From Anaerolineaceae bacterium (GTDB lineage: Bacteria > Chloroflexota > Anaerolineae > Aggregatilineales > Phototrophicaceae): a stretch of 64,000 nt of DNA. The notes beneath the pieces are model-generated. The model had not been told where the DNA came from. It saw only the letters and a list, made by a program, of their open reading frames with translations, and made no database searches. Every line of letters begins with the position of its first letter. Positions within the stretch are counted from its first letter, which is position 1. A program made the position numbers and the translations under genes. The stretch spans positions 186,001-250,000 of the forward strand of contig WGMX01000009.1 of NCBI GenBank assembly GCA_016124855.1, read 5' to 3'. Positions 27,282 to 36,353 of the stretch are shown in pieces.

Positions 27282-28268
27282 TCATTTTTTGAGATAGCCA
27301 TTTTCACGATACCAGCGATAGGTATCTTGTAGGCTGGTGAGCATATCGATTTGCGGCTCGCCGAGTTCCGCCCACGCTTTGCTGCCATCAAAATGAATAT
27401 TCTTCGCACCGAGTCGCGTTTGGTCACCGTTAATAGGGGTGTTGATGCCGAAGCGCCGCAGAAAATCAATGATGTTGGCGGCAATCGGCAGCACAAAAGC
27501 CGGAGCGCTGATAAAAGGACGTTTTACGCCCACGACGTCGGCAATCATGCCCATCCACTCACGCTGGGTGTAGTTGGCTGCATTGAGGATGTAGCGTTCG
27601 CCGCTGCGTCCATATTGGGCTGCGGCAAGGTGCATCCGCGCCACATCCCGCACATCAATGACCGCGATGCCACCGGGCGGAACCGGAACAAGGCCACCAA
27701 GCTGCTTGATCTGAACAATGTAACTGCCGGAGATCATATTGAGATCACCCGGACCCATGACAATCACCGGATTTACGGTGACGACATCTTGCCCATCAGA
27801 GGCTGCTTCCTCTACAACTCGTTCTGCCAGCACCTTGCTGTACCCGTAAGGGAAATGTTCCGGCGAAAGATTGAAGTTGACACGCTCGTTACTCGGCTGA
27901 CCATCGCTGCGGAGGCCGACTGCACCTGCGCTGCTGGTGAAAACGACCCGTTTTACTCCAGCGTTACGTGCAGCATTGAGGACACGGCGTGTGCCTTCGA
28001 CATTGGCTTCGAACATTTTGGAATGGTCGGCGCGCCAGTAATCGGCAACGGCGGCCACATGAAACACCCAATCACAGCCTTCTGATGCGGCTTCTAAAGC
28101 CGGTTCGTCGAGAATATCACCAAGCGCGGATTCGTAGTCGAGGCCGGTGAGTGCATCTAGTTTGGATGAGGCGCGATGCAGTACACGGGCGCTGTGTCCT
28201 GCCTCGCCTAATGCGCGGACGATATGTGACCCCACAAAACCCGTTCCGCCTGTTACCAATGCCTTCAC
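27282..28268 (-). CDS. NAD-dependent epimerase/dehydratase (extended SDR)
   Basis: A 328-residue extended SDR. The NAD(P) site GGTGFVGSHIV begins at residue 7, and the catalytic YxxxK is YGYSK at about 142-146 with the Ser in FTSSAGAVG upstream. The overall sequence resembles hopanoid-associated sugar epimerases (HpnA) and dihydroflavonol reductase-like proteins; the substrate is not decided by sequence. The start is GTG with GGAG nine bases upstream. It lies 17 bases after the sppA stop, so the two are probably co-transcribed. No hopanoid genes are in the window. Confidence 0.88.
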   Translation of the reverse strand: MKALVTGGTGFVGSHIVRALGEAGHSARVLHRASSKLDALTGLDYESALGDILDEPALEAASEGCDWVFHVAAVADYWRADHSKMFEANVEGTRRVLNAARNAGVKRVVFTSSAGAVGLRSDGQPSNERVNFNLSPEHFPYGYSKVLAERVVEEAASDGQDVVTVNPVIVMGPGDLNMISGSYIVQIKQLGGLVPVPPGGIAVIDVRDVARMHLAAAQYGRSGERYILNAANYTQREWMGMIADVVGVKRPFISAPAFVLPIAANIIDFLRRFGINTPINGDQTRLGAKNIHFDGSKAWAELGEPQIDMLTSLQDTYRWYRENGYLKK

Positions 28269-28285
28269 GCTGCGTTCTCCGATGA

Positions 28286-29989
28286 TTAAAGTTTGAGGTT
28301 CATGTCGAGTAAAACTTGTGGACTGCCGCTGGCAATCATGGTCAGACTCTCGTGCATATACATAAGGCTGGCAGCGGGATTGGCTTTTTCGGCAAGCTGC
28401 GGTGGTAGCAGTTTACCTTTGGCTTCCACGATGATTAGCGGGGCATAATCCGGTAAATTGGCTAAGGCACGGGCTTTCGCTGCGGCTGCTTTCAGATCAC
28501 CAAGTTCATCCACAAGGCCGTTGGCTTTGGCTTGCATACCTGTCCAGACACGACCGCCGGCAATCGCATCCACTGCCTCATAGGACATATGGCGGCTGGC
28601 GCTGACGAGTTCGACAAAGTGCTTGTAAATATGTTCAATAGTTTGATGCATACGAACACGCTGGCTGTCCGTAAACGGCGCGAAATCCGTCATCATGCCG
28701 GCGTTCGCACCGCGCGTAATTTCGACTCTATGAGCATGAAGTTTCTCGTAGAGGCCGTTGGTCACAGGCTTGGCGCTAATCACACCGATTGATCCGGTAA
28801 TCGTTCCCGGTTGGGCGACAATCCATTGGGTTGGTGTGGTGATGTAATAACCGCCGGAGGCCGCGACACTGTCCATATAGGTGATGACTGGCCGTTTCTT
28901 GGCGAGTTCCGCTAAGGCCGAGTGCATGGCTTCGCCTGCGATGACCGCGCCACCCACACTGTTAATGTAGAGGATGACGGCAGCGGCTTGTTCATCTTCC
29001 ATGATATGTCGTATTTGCTGTACGACTGTCATGTCACCAACCCGTTCGCCACCGATGAACGGGACAGGAATATCAATCGGCGGCTTGGCACTTTTGCCCG
29101 GTATCATCATGCCGCTGACATTGATGAGGGCGACATATTTATCACTGGATTGTATCCATTTTTTGAGCAGTCTTTTGTTGGCTTTGTGCCACGTTAGGAT
29201 GTGCTCACTGTTTAGGCGGCGGTAAAGCGCTTCCTCAGTTTCAACCGCATCAACATATCCCGCAGCCAGCGCTTCAGTATCCAAGTAAGGTGCACTGTCA
29301 ATCATGGCTTTGACGGCTTCTACTGAACACTTGCGTCCTTCCGCGATGCCTTTAACGATCATATCAAACTGCGAGTCGAGCAGCCAATCCAACTGCGCTT
29401 TGCCTTCCGCTGACATTTCGCTGCGGCTTAACTGGTCATATGCGCCCTTGAAAGGGGAGATTGCAATACTATCCAGTTTAACGCCGACTAAATCCAACGC
29501 ATCTTTGAGGAAGGTGGCTTCGGCGCGTAATCCGATGGTTTCAACTTCGCCGGTGGGCTGCAAAACAATTTCGTCACCAGCACTCGCAATATAATAAACA
29601 GCGTTGCTATAGGATTGGGCATAGCAAATCACCCGTTTGCCTTTGGCGCGTAGGCGTAGAATGCTGTTTCGCAAGGTTTGCAGGTTAGCTAATGGCAAGG
29701 CAAAGCCGCGTATGGTAAGAATGACTCCTTTTGGGCGTGGATCATCACCAATTCTTTCAAAGATACGGTCGATTTCGGTTAAGCTCATCGGCGATGGGCC
29801 AAGTGCCTTGCTGAGCGCCCAATGGCGGGATTCAGGAAGCGTGGGCATTTCCTGTGGCAGTTCGATTGAAATGTAATCGATTTTGCTGCGTTTTCGCAGA
29901 CTATTACGCAGGTTGAACACCCCCCAGCGGATAACCTTTAAGGGGTTGAGGGATGACAAGCGTTTGAATACAGGTTTCATTATTTTCAT
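28286..29989 (-). CDS. sppA: Signal peptide peptidase SppA, 67K type
   Basis: A 567-residue serine protease that degrades signal peptides after their release. It has the tandem ClpP-like fold of the 67K class. The general base Lys181 is in SPFKGAYDQLS of the first half, and the nucleophile Ser378 is in DSVAASGGYYI of the second half, so the dyad is complete across the two domains. Length is slightly below that of E. coli SppA, and the N-terminal membrane helix is weak: the first 35 residues are basic and amphipathic. Start ATG; ribosome site weak. It is followed by the epimerase gene and is divergent from the sensor kinase at 30128. Confidence 0.93.
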   Translation of the reverse strand: MKIMKPVFKRLSSLNPLKVIRWGVFNLRNSLRKRSKIDYISIELPQEMPTLPESRHWALSKALGPSPMSLTEIDRIFERIGDDPRPKGVILTIRGFALPLANLQTLRNSILRLRAKGKRVICYAQSYSNAVYYIASAGDEIVLQPTGEVETIGLRAEATFLKDALDLVGVKLDSIAISPFKGAYDQLSRSEMSAEGKAQLDWLLDSQFDMIVKGIAEGRKCSVEAVKAMIDSAPYLDTEALAAGYVDAVETEEALYRRLNSEHILTWHKANKRLLKKWIQSSDKYVALINVSGMMIPGKSAKPPIDIPVPFIGGERVGDMTVVQQIRHIMEDEQAAAVILYINSVGGAVIAGEAMHSALAELAKKRPVITYMDSVAASGGYYITTPTQWIVAQPGTITGSIGVISAKPVTNGLYEKLHAHRVEITRGANAGMMTDFAPFTDSQRVRMHQTIEHIYKHFVELVSASRHMSYEAVDAIAGGRVWTGMQAKANGLVDELGDLKAAAAKARALANLPDYAPLIIVEAKGKLLPPQLAEKANPAASLMYMHESLTMIASGSPQVLLDMNLKL

Positions 29990-30127
29990 AGGTATTACAT
30001 CTTTGAAATCTAAATGCCTCTATGATCAGACCCATATTATGATGAATAAGGTAGAGATAGCAATCTAGAGTTATATCAATAGCAGTTCGGTACTAAGGTT
30101 GACTCGCTAGAGCAATCACAGAATTAT

Positions 30128-33100
30128 ATGGTTGTTAGGTTTGGAGTATTGAAGTCCTTGGTTAGTCCACAAACGCATCGCAGTTTAGCACTTTATGCCC
30201 ATAAAATTTGGCATCTGCTAACGACGCCATCTACCATATTACAAAACCCGACGCAGCGTCGTCAGGCGCAGTTTTTAGCGGCGGTCTTGACGATCATCGT
30301 GCCGATTGCGTTTGCAACGACGGTTGTGCAAGAGGTTATGTTCCAAGATGGTATTCTGGTCATCAACCGGGGATTCTGGATTACCCTCGCTACTATTGTG
30401 ATTGGAATAGCGGCTTACATCCTCAGCCGAACCCATTATTATCAAATCGCCGCATATTTAGTGGTTGCGACTTCTTCAACAGCTATTTTTGCCAACATAT
30501 TTCACTATGACATCGTGAACCCTGAAGCGCTGAGTTATTTGGTGCTGCCAATTTTATTCAGCAGTGTTTTGCTGTCGCTGCGTTCGACCTTGATCTGTAT
30601 GCTGCTGCAAATGGGTGTGTTGTTGTCGCTGGCCTATACCCATCCGAACAACGACTGGGGCATTATTCTTTACTCCAATTTGCGTTTTCAATTGTTCGCC
30701 GGCTTACTCGCCTTGTTCGGTATGTACTTTCGCAATCAGATGGCGCGCGAGCAAACAACCCTAATCGAGCGAAATGAAGCTCAACTGCGCAAAGCGAATG
30801 AAGAATTAGAACGCGGTGTGGCTGATCGTACCGCTGCCTACCAGATGGCGACCGAAGAATTGATCGAATTATTGGCGGAACGCGAAAATTTCGAACGTAA
30901 TCTGGCTCAAGAGCGCAACTTGCTGCGTACCTTGATAGACAATGTGCCTGATCATATTTTTGTATTGGATCGCGAAGGCCGCTTCGTCTTGGCGAATAAG
31001 GATTTGGCACTTAGTATTGCTGACGGCAACATTGAAAGCGTTTTAGGGAAAAAACTTACCGAGATTTCCGAGTCCGGGCAAGCCGCCGGATACCTTGCAG
31101 AAGACCTTAATATCATGGAAACGGGTCAGCCGAAGCTAAATATCGAGCAGACCAGCTTGCCATCTGTTGAGCCGGTACGCTATTTCTTGGCGAGCAAACT
31201 GCCACTGCGTGACGCTGATGGTCAGATTACGGGTATGGTCGGCATTTCGCGCGATGTGACGGTTCGTAAGCAAACGGAAAAGAGTTTGCAGCAATCTTAT
31301 ACCGAGTTAGAGAGCCGTGTCGCCGAGCGTACCGCTGAACTATCGTTGGCCAACGCCCGTTTGCGAGAGCATATCGCTGACCGCGAAACGGTTGAAAGCC
31401 AACTTCGCTATCAAGCCAGCTTATTGGAAAATGTGTCGGATGCCATCATCTCGGTGGATGAAAATTTTAATGTTCGCAGTTGGAACCGTGCCGCCGAGAA
31501 GATGTATGGTTGGTTAGAATCCGAAGCAGTGGGCCACAATGCCTTTAAAGTGACAGGAGCGGTCTTAACCAACGATACGGTTGAGCAGTTGATGCACCAG
31601 ATTACCAGCACGGGGTTCTGGCAAGGCGAGACCGAGGACAAACGGCGGGATGGCAGCCAGCTGAATGTCCTGACATCTGTTTCCTCCTTGAAAGACGCAA
31701 GAGGAAACATACAGGGTATGGTGCTTGTGAACCGCGATGTGACTGAACGTAAACGGGTAGAAGCAGCCGAACGGGAGCAGCGATTGTTAGCTGAAGCCCT
31801 GCGCGATACATCAGCCGCCATTAGCAGCACACTTAAGCTTTCTGAGATTTTAGATTTGATTCTGGTATATGTTGAACGCGTTTTGCCTTACGACTCGGCT
31901 TCAATCATGCTGCTGGAAGATAATGTGGCGCGAGTCATGCATGGGCATGGCTTTATCGAGCGCGGCATGAGTATGGAGGAGATTTTGGCGCTGCGTTTTC
32001 CGCTGGACGTACACCAGAACCTGCAAGAGATGGTTGAGACGGCTAATCCGGTTATTATTTCGGATACGACGACCTTTTCCAATTGGCGAAAAGAGAATAC
32101 GACCAATTGGATACGGTCATACATTGGTGCGCCCATCCGCATTGAAGGCAATGTGATTGGTTTTATCAACCTCGATAGTGAAGTGCCTGCGAGTTTTGAT
32201 GTAGCTCATGCCGAAAAATTGCAGGCCTTTGCCGATCAAGCCGGTATTGCCATTCATAACGCCAATTTGTTCGAGGCCATTACCCGTCATGCCTCGGATT
32301 TGGAAACGCGCGTCACTGAACGAACCGCCGAGTTGGTGAATGAACGTGCCCAACTGCAAGGCATTTTGGACGCGATGACCGAAGGGGTATTTGGTGTTTT
32401 GTTCGGCGAAAAGCCGGTTCGCTATGCCAACCGTTCTTTCCAACAGCTAACCGGTTATGATAGCAATAACTGGTCATTCGATTTGTTAAGGCCGCAGTCG
32501 CCGGACGAACCATCAGATTTTGTTCATAATCTGGATGATATTTATAACACCCTAACGACTGGCAAGATCTGGCAAGGGCGTGGGCCGGTGCGCCGTAAAG
32601 ACGGAAAAATATTCGATGCACATGTCATTTTGACACGCGTTGATAACCAAGACGGCAGTCCGGTCGGGACGGTTACCATCTTGCGGGATATTAGCCAAGA
32701 ACGGGCGCTAGAAAAACAAAAATCGCTGTTTGTCGCGAATGCCTCTCATGAACTGCGGACACCCATCACCAATTTGATGACCCGCTTGTATTTAATCCGC
32801 AAGCAGCCGTCCGAACTTGAAACCCATCTTCAAATCTTGGATGAAGTTGCGCGGCGAATGCGAACTTTGGTTGAAGACTTGCTGGATCATTCGCGTTTCG
32901 AGCGCGGCGTTATACCGTTGGAACCCAAGCTGTTGGATGTGCGTCAATTGGTCACACAGGTTATCAATTTGCAAATGGCGGAGGCGGAGAAAAAGCACAT
33001 TGACGTGTCTACAAGGCTGCCTGATCAGACCCTCATGAGCATGGTTGATCCGGAGCGTATGATCCAAGTCATTACCAATTTAATCATTAACGCGATTCAC

Positions 33101-33400
33101 TATACACCCGAAGGTGGTCAAATACAGGTGGTGGTTGATTCCCACCTATCTAACAAAGACATTGAACATATCACGATTAGCGTGCAAGATACGGGCATCG
33201 GTGTGCCAGCGGCCTTGCTGCCGAATCTGTTCAAACCCTTCTTCCGTGTGAGCGAGAAAACCAAAGGTACAGGTTTGGGGTTAAGTATTGCCCGTGATAT
33301 TGTTCGGGCGCACGGTGGCGACATCACAGTCGAAAGTGTCTCCGGCATGGGAAGCCGCTTCATCGTCGATTTTCCTTCGGTAGTTAAGGCTTTTGTCTAG
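30128..33400 (+). CDS. Membrane hybrid-sensor histidine kinase: TM-PAS-PAS-GAF-PAS-HisKA-HATPase
   Basis: A 1,090-residue kinase. Six hydrophobic helices (about 45-210) form an N-terminal membrane sensor module, followed by a coiled coil. PAS domains lie at about 265-390 and 420-545, a GAF domain at about 560-715 and a third PAS domain at about 730-850. The HisKA domain keeps the phosphoacceptor motif ASHELRTPITN (about 875-885), and the HATPase has NLIINAIHYTPEG, DTGIGVP and GTGLGLSIARDIV. It should be fully active, in contrast to the regulator at 1210-4479. There is no receiver, so a separate response regulator is needed; none is adjacent. The ribosome site is weak. Confidence 0.92.
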   Translation: MVVRFGVLKSLVSPQTHRSLALYAHKIWHLLTTPSTILQNPTQRRQAQFLAAVLTIIVPIAFATTVVQEVMFQDGILVINRGFWITLATIVIGIAAYILSRTHYYQIAAYLVVATSSTAIFANIFHYDIVNPEALSYLVLPILFSSVLLSLRSTLICMLLQMGVLLSLAYTHPNNDWGIILYSNLRFQLFAGLLALFGMYFRNQMAREQTTLIERNEAQLRKANEELERGVADRTAAYQMATEELIELLAERENFERNLAQERNLLRTLIDNVPDHIFVLDREGRFVLANKDLALSIADGNIESVLGKKLTEISESGQAAGYLAEDLNIMETGQPKLNIEQTSLPSVEPVRYFLASKLPLRDADGQITGMVGISRDVTVRKQTEKSLQQSYTELESRVAERTAELSLANARLREHIADRETVESQLRYQASLLENVSDAIISVDENFNVRSWNRAAEKMYGWLESEAVGHNAFKVTGAVLTNDTVEQLMHQITSTGFWQGETEDKRRDGSQLNVLTSVSSLKDARGNIQGMVLVNRDVTERKRVEAAEREQRLLAEALRDTSAAISSTLKLSEILDLILVYVERVLPYDSASIMLLEDNVARVMHGHGFIERGMSMEEILALRFPLDVHQNLQEMVETANPVIISDTTTFSNWRKENTTNWIRSYIGAPIRIEGNVIGFINLDSEVPASFDVAHAEKLQAFADQAGIAIHNANLFEAITRHASDLETRVTERTAELVNERAQLQGILDAMTEGVFGVLFGEKPVRYANRSFQQLTGYDSNNWSFDLLRPQSPDEPSDFVHNLDDIYNTLTTGKIWQGRGPVRRKDGKIFDAHVILTRVDNQDGSPVGTVTILRDISQERALEKQKSLFVANASHELRTPITNLMTRLYLIRKQPSELETHLQILDEVARRMRTLVEDLLDHSRFERGVIPLEPKLLDVRQLVTQVINLQMAEAEKKHIDVSTRLPDQTLMSMVDPERMIQVITNLIINAIHYTPEGGQIQVVVDSHLSNKDIEHITISVQDTGIGVPAALLPNLFKPFFRVSEKTKGTGLGLSIARDIVRAHGGDITVESVSGMGSRFIVDFPSVVKAFV

Positions 33401-33467
33401 TCTTTTTATAGGCTAGCATTACCCTCGAATGAATTCCCTGTATCGTTAATTGAACAGTGAGAAGCCT

Positions 33468-34643
33468 ATGGATGTTAACAGCCCACGTCCCGAAGTCGAT
33501 CCATTAGAACATACTCCCTTGCACACCATCTTGGTGAAAACCAATCAGATGCAGGCTATTCCAGCTTCGATTGTCGCCCTGATTATTACGTTTAATGCCG
33601 TGTTGGTAGGGGTAGTGTGGCTGCCACAAGGGATAAGCGGAGCAGGCGTGTTTGCGGCATATGTGCTGCTTATCGCCTTAAATTGGGCTTTACTGCTCGG
33701 CTTGCGGCGTACTGGACGGAGTTTCGGCCCTGACCGACCAACAGCTATCGCTTTAGCCATTGTTTGTGGAGCGATGCTGGTGGTGCTGGGTTTGATCAAT
33801 GCGGCGTGGTGGTTGAGTATCAGTTTATTGTTAGTCATTACCGTCATTGTCATCTACTCAACATGGATTGAACCGTTCCGTTTAGGTGTAACACATCAGG
33901 TTTATCAGACCGATAAATGGCGAGCCGATGCATCCCCACTGCGTTTGTTACAGGTAGGCGATATTCATGTGGAGCGAATTGGCCCGCGCGAACGCCATCT
34001 CAATAATATGATTGCTGACCTGAAACCGGATGTAATTGTCTTTACCGGTGATTATGTCAATTTGTCCAATACCAACGACCCGATCAGTGAAGGCGACATT
34101 CGCGCGCTCATCAGCCAGTGGGAAGCGCCGCTCGGTGTGTACTGCGTATCCGGTACGCCGCTGGTCGAGCCGTTGGAACGGGTTCTAGCCTTCGTCAAAA
34201 ATCTGGATAACCTCAAGCTGCTGCCTAATCAATGGATCAGTATCAACACCCCCGGCGGTCAGTTGAATATTCTAGGTTTGGTTGTCACCCATGATATGAA
34301 GCGTGACCGTGATCTCTTGAAAAAGATGATGCTTTCTGCGCCGCCTAATGGGTTGCATCTGCTGCTGATGCATCCGCCGGATATCGCGCCCGAAGCCAAT
34401 GAAGCGGGCATTGATCTCTATCTGTGCGGACATACGCACGGCGGACAAATCCGTTTTCCCCTAATCGGTGCAGTCTTTTCCAGCAGTCATCTTGGCAACC
34501 AGTTCATCATGGGACGTTACGAACTCGGCAACACCACGCTTTATACGTCGCGTGGTGTGGGCCTAGAAGGCTTGGGCGCACCACGCGCCCGTTTTATGTG
34601 TCCACCGGAAATCATCCTTTGGGAGATTCAGGGCACGGGTTAG
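33468..34643 (+). CDS. Membrane metallophosphoesterase with altered GNH motif
   Basis: A 391-residue protein with three or four membrane helices (about 35-150) followed by a calcineurin-like phosphoesterase domain. Metal-binding motifs present are GDIHVER, FTGDYVN, LLLMHPP and CGHTHGGQI. The usual GNHD/E motif, which supplies a catalytic His, is replaced here by SGTPL (YCVSGTPLVEP). Activity is therefore doubtful or changed. The longer frame starts with TTG at 33450; the ATG at 33468 is preferred. The stop is one base from the stop of the convergent SDR gene. Relatives are often UDP-diacylglucosamine or YkuE-type phosphohydrolases. Confidence 0.82.
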   Translation: MDVNSPRPEVDPLEHTPLHTILVKTNQMQAIPASIVALIITFNAVLVGVVWLPQGISGAGVFAAYVLLIALNWALLLGLRRTGRSFGPDRPTAIALAIVCGAMLVVLGLINAAWWLSISLLLVITVIVIYSTWIEPFRLGVTHQVYQTDKWRADASPLRLLQVGDIHVERIGPRERHLNNMIADLKPDVIVFTGDYVNLSNTNDPISEGDIRALISQWEAPLGVYCVSGTPLVEPLERVLAFVKNLDNLKLLPNQWISINTPGGQLNILGLVVTHDMKRDRDLLKKMMLSAPPNGLHLLLMHPPDIAPEANEAGIDLYLCGHTHGGQIRFPLIGAVFSSSHLGNQFIMGRYELGNTTLYTSRGVGLEGLGAPRARFMCPPEIILWEIQGTG

Positions 34644-34644
34644 T

Positions 34645-35412
34645 TTATTTCCCGCCGTCAATGGCGATGGTTTGTCCGGTAATCCATCCCGCATATTCCG
34701 AGGCGAAGAACATCACGCCGTAAGCAATGTCTTCCGGTGTGCCAAGCTTTTTAAGGGCGATGCCTTCTACCAATGCTTTTTGGCCTTCTTCGCCGTAGGA
34801 TTCCCATTGGCGTTCGGTGTTGGCGTTGGAGCGTACGAAACCGGGGGCAATACAGTTGACGGTGATGCCCCAAGGGCCAAGTTCGTGTCCGAGTTGACGG
34901 GTTAAGCTGATAAGCGCGGCCTTCGAAGCGGCATAGGCTTGGATACCGGTTAGGCTAATCGTCAAACCTGCACCGCTGGAAATGTTGATAATCCGTCCAG
35001 CTTTGGCGGTTTTCATCCCCGGTGCGACCGCTTGGCTCAGGTAAAATGCCCCGCTAACGTTGACAGCGAAAATGGCGTTCCATTGTTCAGGTGTGACGGT
35101 TTCGAGCGGCCTGCCGACTTGTCCGAGGACGCCGCCCGCGTTATTCACCAGAATATCTACCTGAGAACTGGAACGCGTCACTTCGGTGACTAAGGCATTC
35201 ACCTGACCCGGTTTGGTAATATCGACCACCCGCGCTTCAGACCGCGCACCAAGTTCCTCACAGAGTTGGTCGGTTTCTTCGAGTTCATCTTTGACAACAT
35301 CCACAATCCAAACATGTGCGCCGTGTTCAGCCAATGCCATACTAATCGCCCGTCCGAAACCATGCGCTGCGCCGGTGATGATGGCTGTTTTACCCGTAAA
35401 GTCAAAGTTCAT
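34645..35412 (-). CDS. Short-chain dehydrogenase/reductase
   Basis: A 255-residue classical SDR oxidoreductase. The NAD(P) site is TGAAHGFGRA near residue 14, NNAG is at about 90, the catalytic Ser lies in NISSGAGLT and the YxxxK is YAASK near 160. The C-terminal GWITGQTIAIDGG is typical of FabG-like members. Residues near the end of the second strand (VDVVKDE) suggest NAD rather than NADP, which is an inference. The substrate is unknown. Start ATG. It is convergent with the metallophosphoesterase gene, with almost no gap. Confidence 0.9.
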   Translation of the reverse strand: MNFDFTGKTAIITGAAHGFGRAISMALAEHGAHVWIVDVVKDELEETDQLCEELGARSEARVVDITKPGQVNALVTEVTRSSSQVDILVNNAGGVLGQVGRPLETVTPEQWNAIFAVNVSGAFYLSQAVAPGMKTAKAGRIINISSGAGLTISLTGIQAYAASKAALISLTRQLGHELGPWGITVNCIAPGFVRSNANTERQWESYGEEGQKALVEGIALKKLGTPEDIAYGVMFFASEYAGWITGQTIAIDGGK

Positions 35413-35663
35413 TTTAAAAGTCGCTCACTTGAAAAAAGCGGTTCATTTCTGTCTATCTTAAACGCGTGACCCATACCGCGCAACTTGACCGAAACAGTAG
35501 GGCAAGCATCTCAAAACATCTAGGTGTGAATATGGTAGTAGTTGATGCCGATCTCTTGCGTCGGTATAGCGTGATTTTGGGTATGTCTAATTTGCTTGAC
35601 TCTCTACCGCTATTCGATCACAATAGGTTCTGAACATAATGAATGTTTGAGGACGCATGTATT

Positions 35664-35876
35664 ATGGCGAAGATCATCCACACAAGCAGTGAAATTGTCC
35701 TAACCCCTGAAAACGAAGCGCATCTGCAAGCCGTTGCAGCGAAATATGGATGGGATGAAATAAAAGATATTCATATCTACACCCCAGTAGAGCAGCCTCC
35801 TTTATCGCCTGAGACTGTAGCATGGGCCGAGGTCGAGGCCAAGCGCATCTTGGCTGAGCGCCAACGTGCCTCTTAG
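35664..35876 (+). CDS. Small protein, candidate antitoxin
   Basis: A 70-residue protein. The ATG at 35664 has GAGG eleven bases upstream; an ATG at 35643 has no ribosome site. It begins with a beta-like stretch (AKIIHTSSEIVLTPENEAHL), has an aromatic helix, and ends with a charged helix (AWAEVEAKRILAERQRAS). It overlaps the next gene by 11 bases. The size, order and overlap fit a type II antitoxin upstream of its toxin, but I recognise no DNA-binding fold, so the role is inferred from context alone. Confidence 0.5.
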   Translation: MAKIIHTSSEIVLTPENEAHLQAVAAKYGWDEIKDIHIYTPVEQPPLSPETVAWAEVEAKRILAERQRAS

Positions 35877-36135
35877 AGATATTGTTCAAGATACAAGGTT
35901 CACACAAGATTTTGACATGTATCGACAGAATTATCCTGAAATGGATGATATTTACGCTGCAATGATAGAGGTATTGCAGGAAAGACCTGCCACAGGCGTT
36001 GTAGCTATGGAAACATTTCGGGATTTTCGAATCTACTTAACCGATCCTGTAGGCGACTCCCCAGCATTCAATGTCATGTACAGTTTTGATGTTGACAATA
36101 TCTATTTGCACGCGATTACAAGCGTTAAATTTTGA
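35866..36135 (+). CDS. RelE/ParE-like small protein, candidate toxin
   Basis: An 89-residue protein starting with GTG and overlapping the preceding gene by 11 bases. The pattern is that of RelE/ParE proteins: an N-terminal pair of helices (FTQDFDMYRQNYPEMDDIYA) followed by strands ending FRIYLTDPVGD, FNVMYSFDVDN and IYLHAITSV. The basic catalytic residues of RelE are not obvious (Arg in FRDFRIYL only), so it may not be an active mRNase. The family call is tentative. Confidence 0.5.
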   Translation: MPLRDIVQDTRFTQDFDMYRQNYPEMDDIYAAMIEVLQERPATGVVAMETFRDFRIYLTDPVGDSPAFNVMYSFDVDNIYLHAITSVKF

Positions 36136-36275
36136 ATTGCCTATTTTGATTATCTGACAAGCGTTGTTTAGTAACTGAGAGTTTCAGAAGTTCCCCCAGA
36201 ATACATTTAGCACCTTAGCGCCGATTTCCCTGCGCTATCTGTTGAATAATCCAAATGGTTCAGAAGGCAATTCAT

Positions 36276-36301
36276 AAAAAAGGACAGACTCTCGTCTGCC
36301 C
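36276..36301 (-). terminator. Terminator of the sulfur-carrier/methionine cluster
   Basis: On the minus strand GGGCAGAC and GTCTGTCC pair around GAGA and are followed by TTTTTTA. It lies 52 bases past the stop of the MoeB-rhodanese gene and ends the seven-gene run. Confidence 0.85.
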
Positions 36302-36319
36302 TCTATCTTAGAACGTGAT

Positions 36320-36350
36320 GCTTGAAACCTGCAACTTGCCGCTTGCGACT
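36320..36350. repeat. CTTGCAA-type low-complexity intergenic repeat
   Basis: Four imperfect units (CTTGAAAC, CTGCAACTTG, CCGCTTGCGA) sit right after the MoeB-rhodanese stop. They are non-coding and of the same kind as the tracts near 18055 and 42005. Confidence 0.45.
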
Positions 36351-36353
36351 CCT

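Noticed and set aside
35530..35634. A 35-codon frame beginning with GTG before the toxin-antitoxin-like pair
   Set aside because: Short, weak ribosome site and no similarity; it looks like part of the promoter region.
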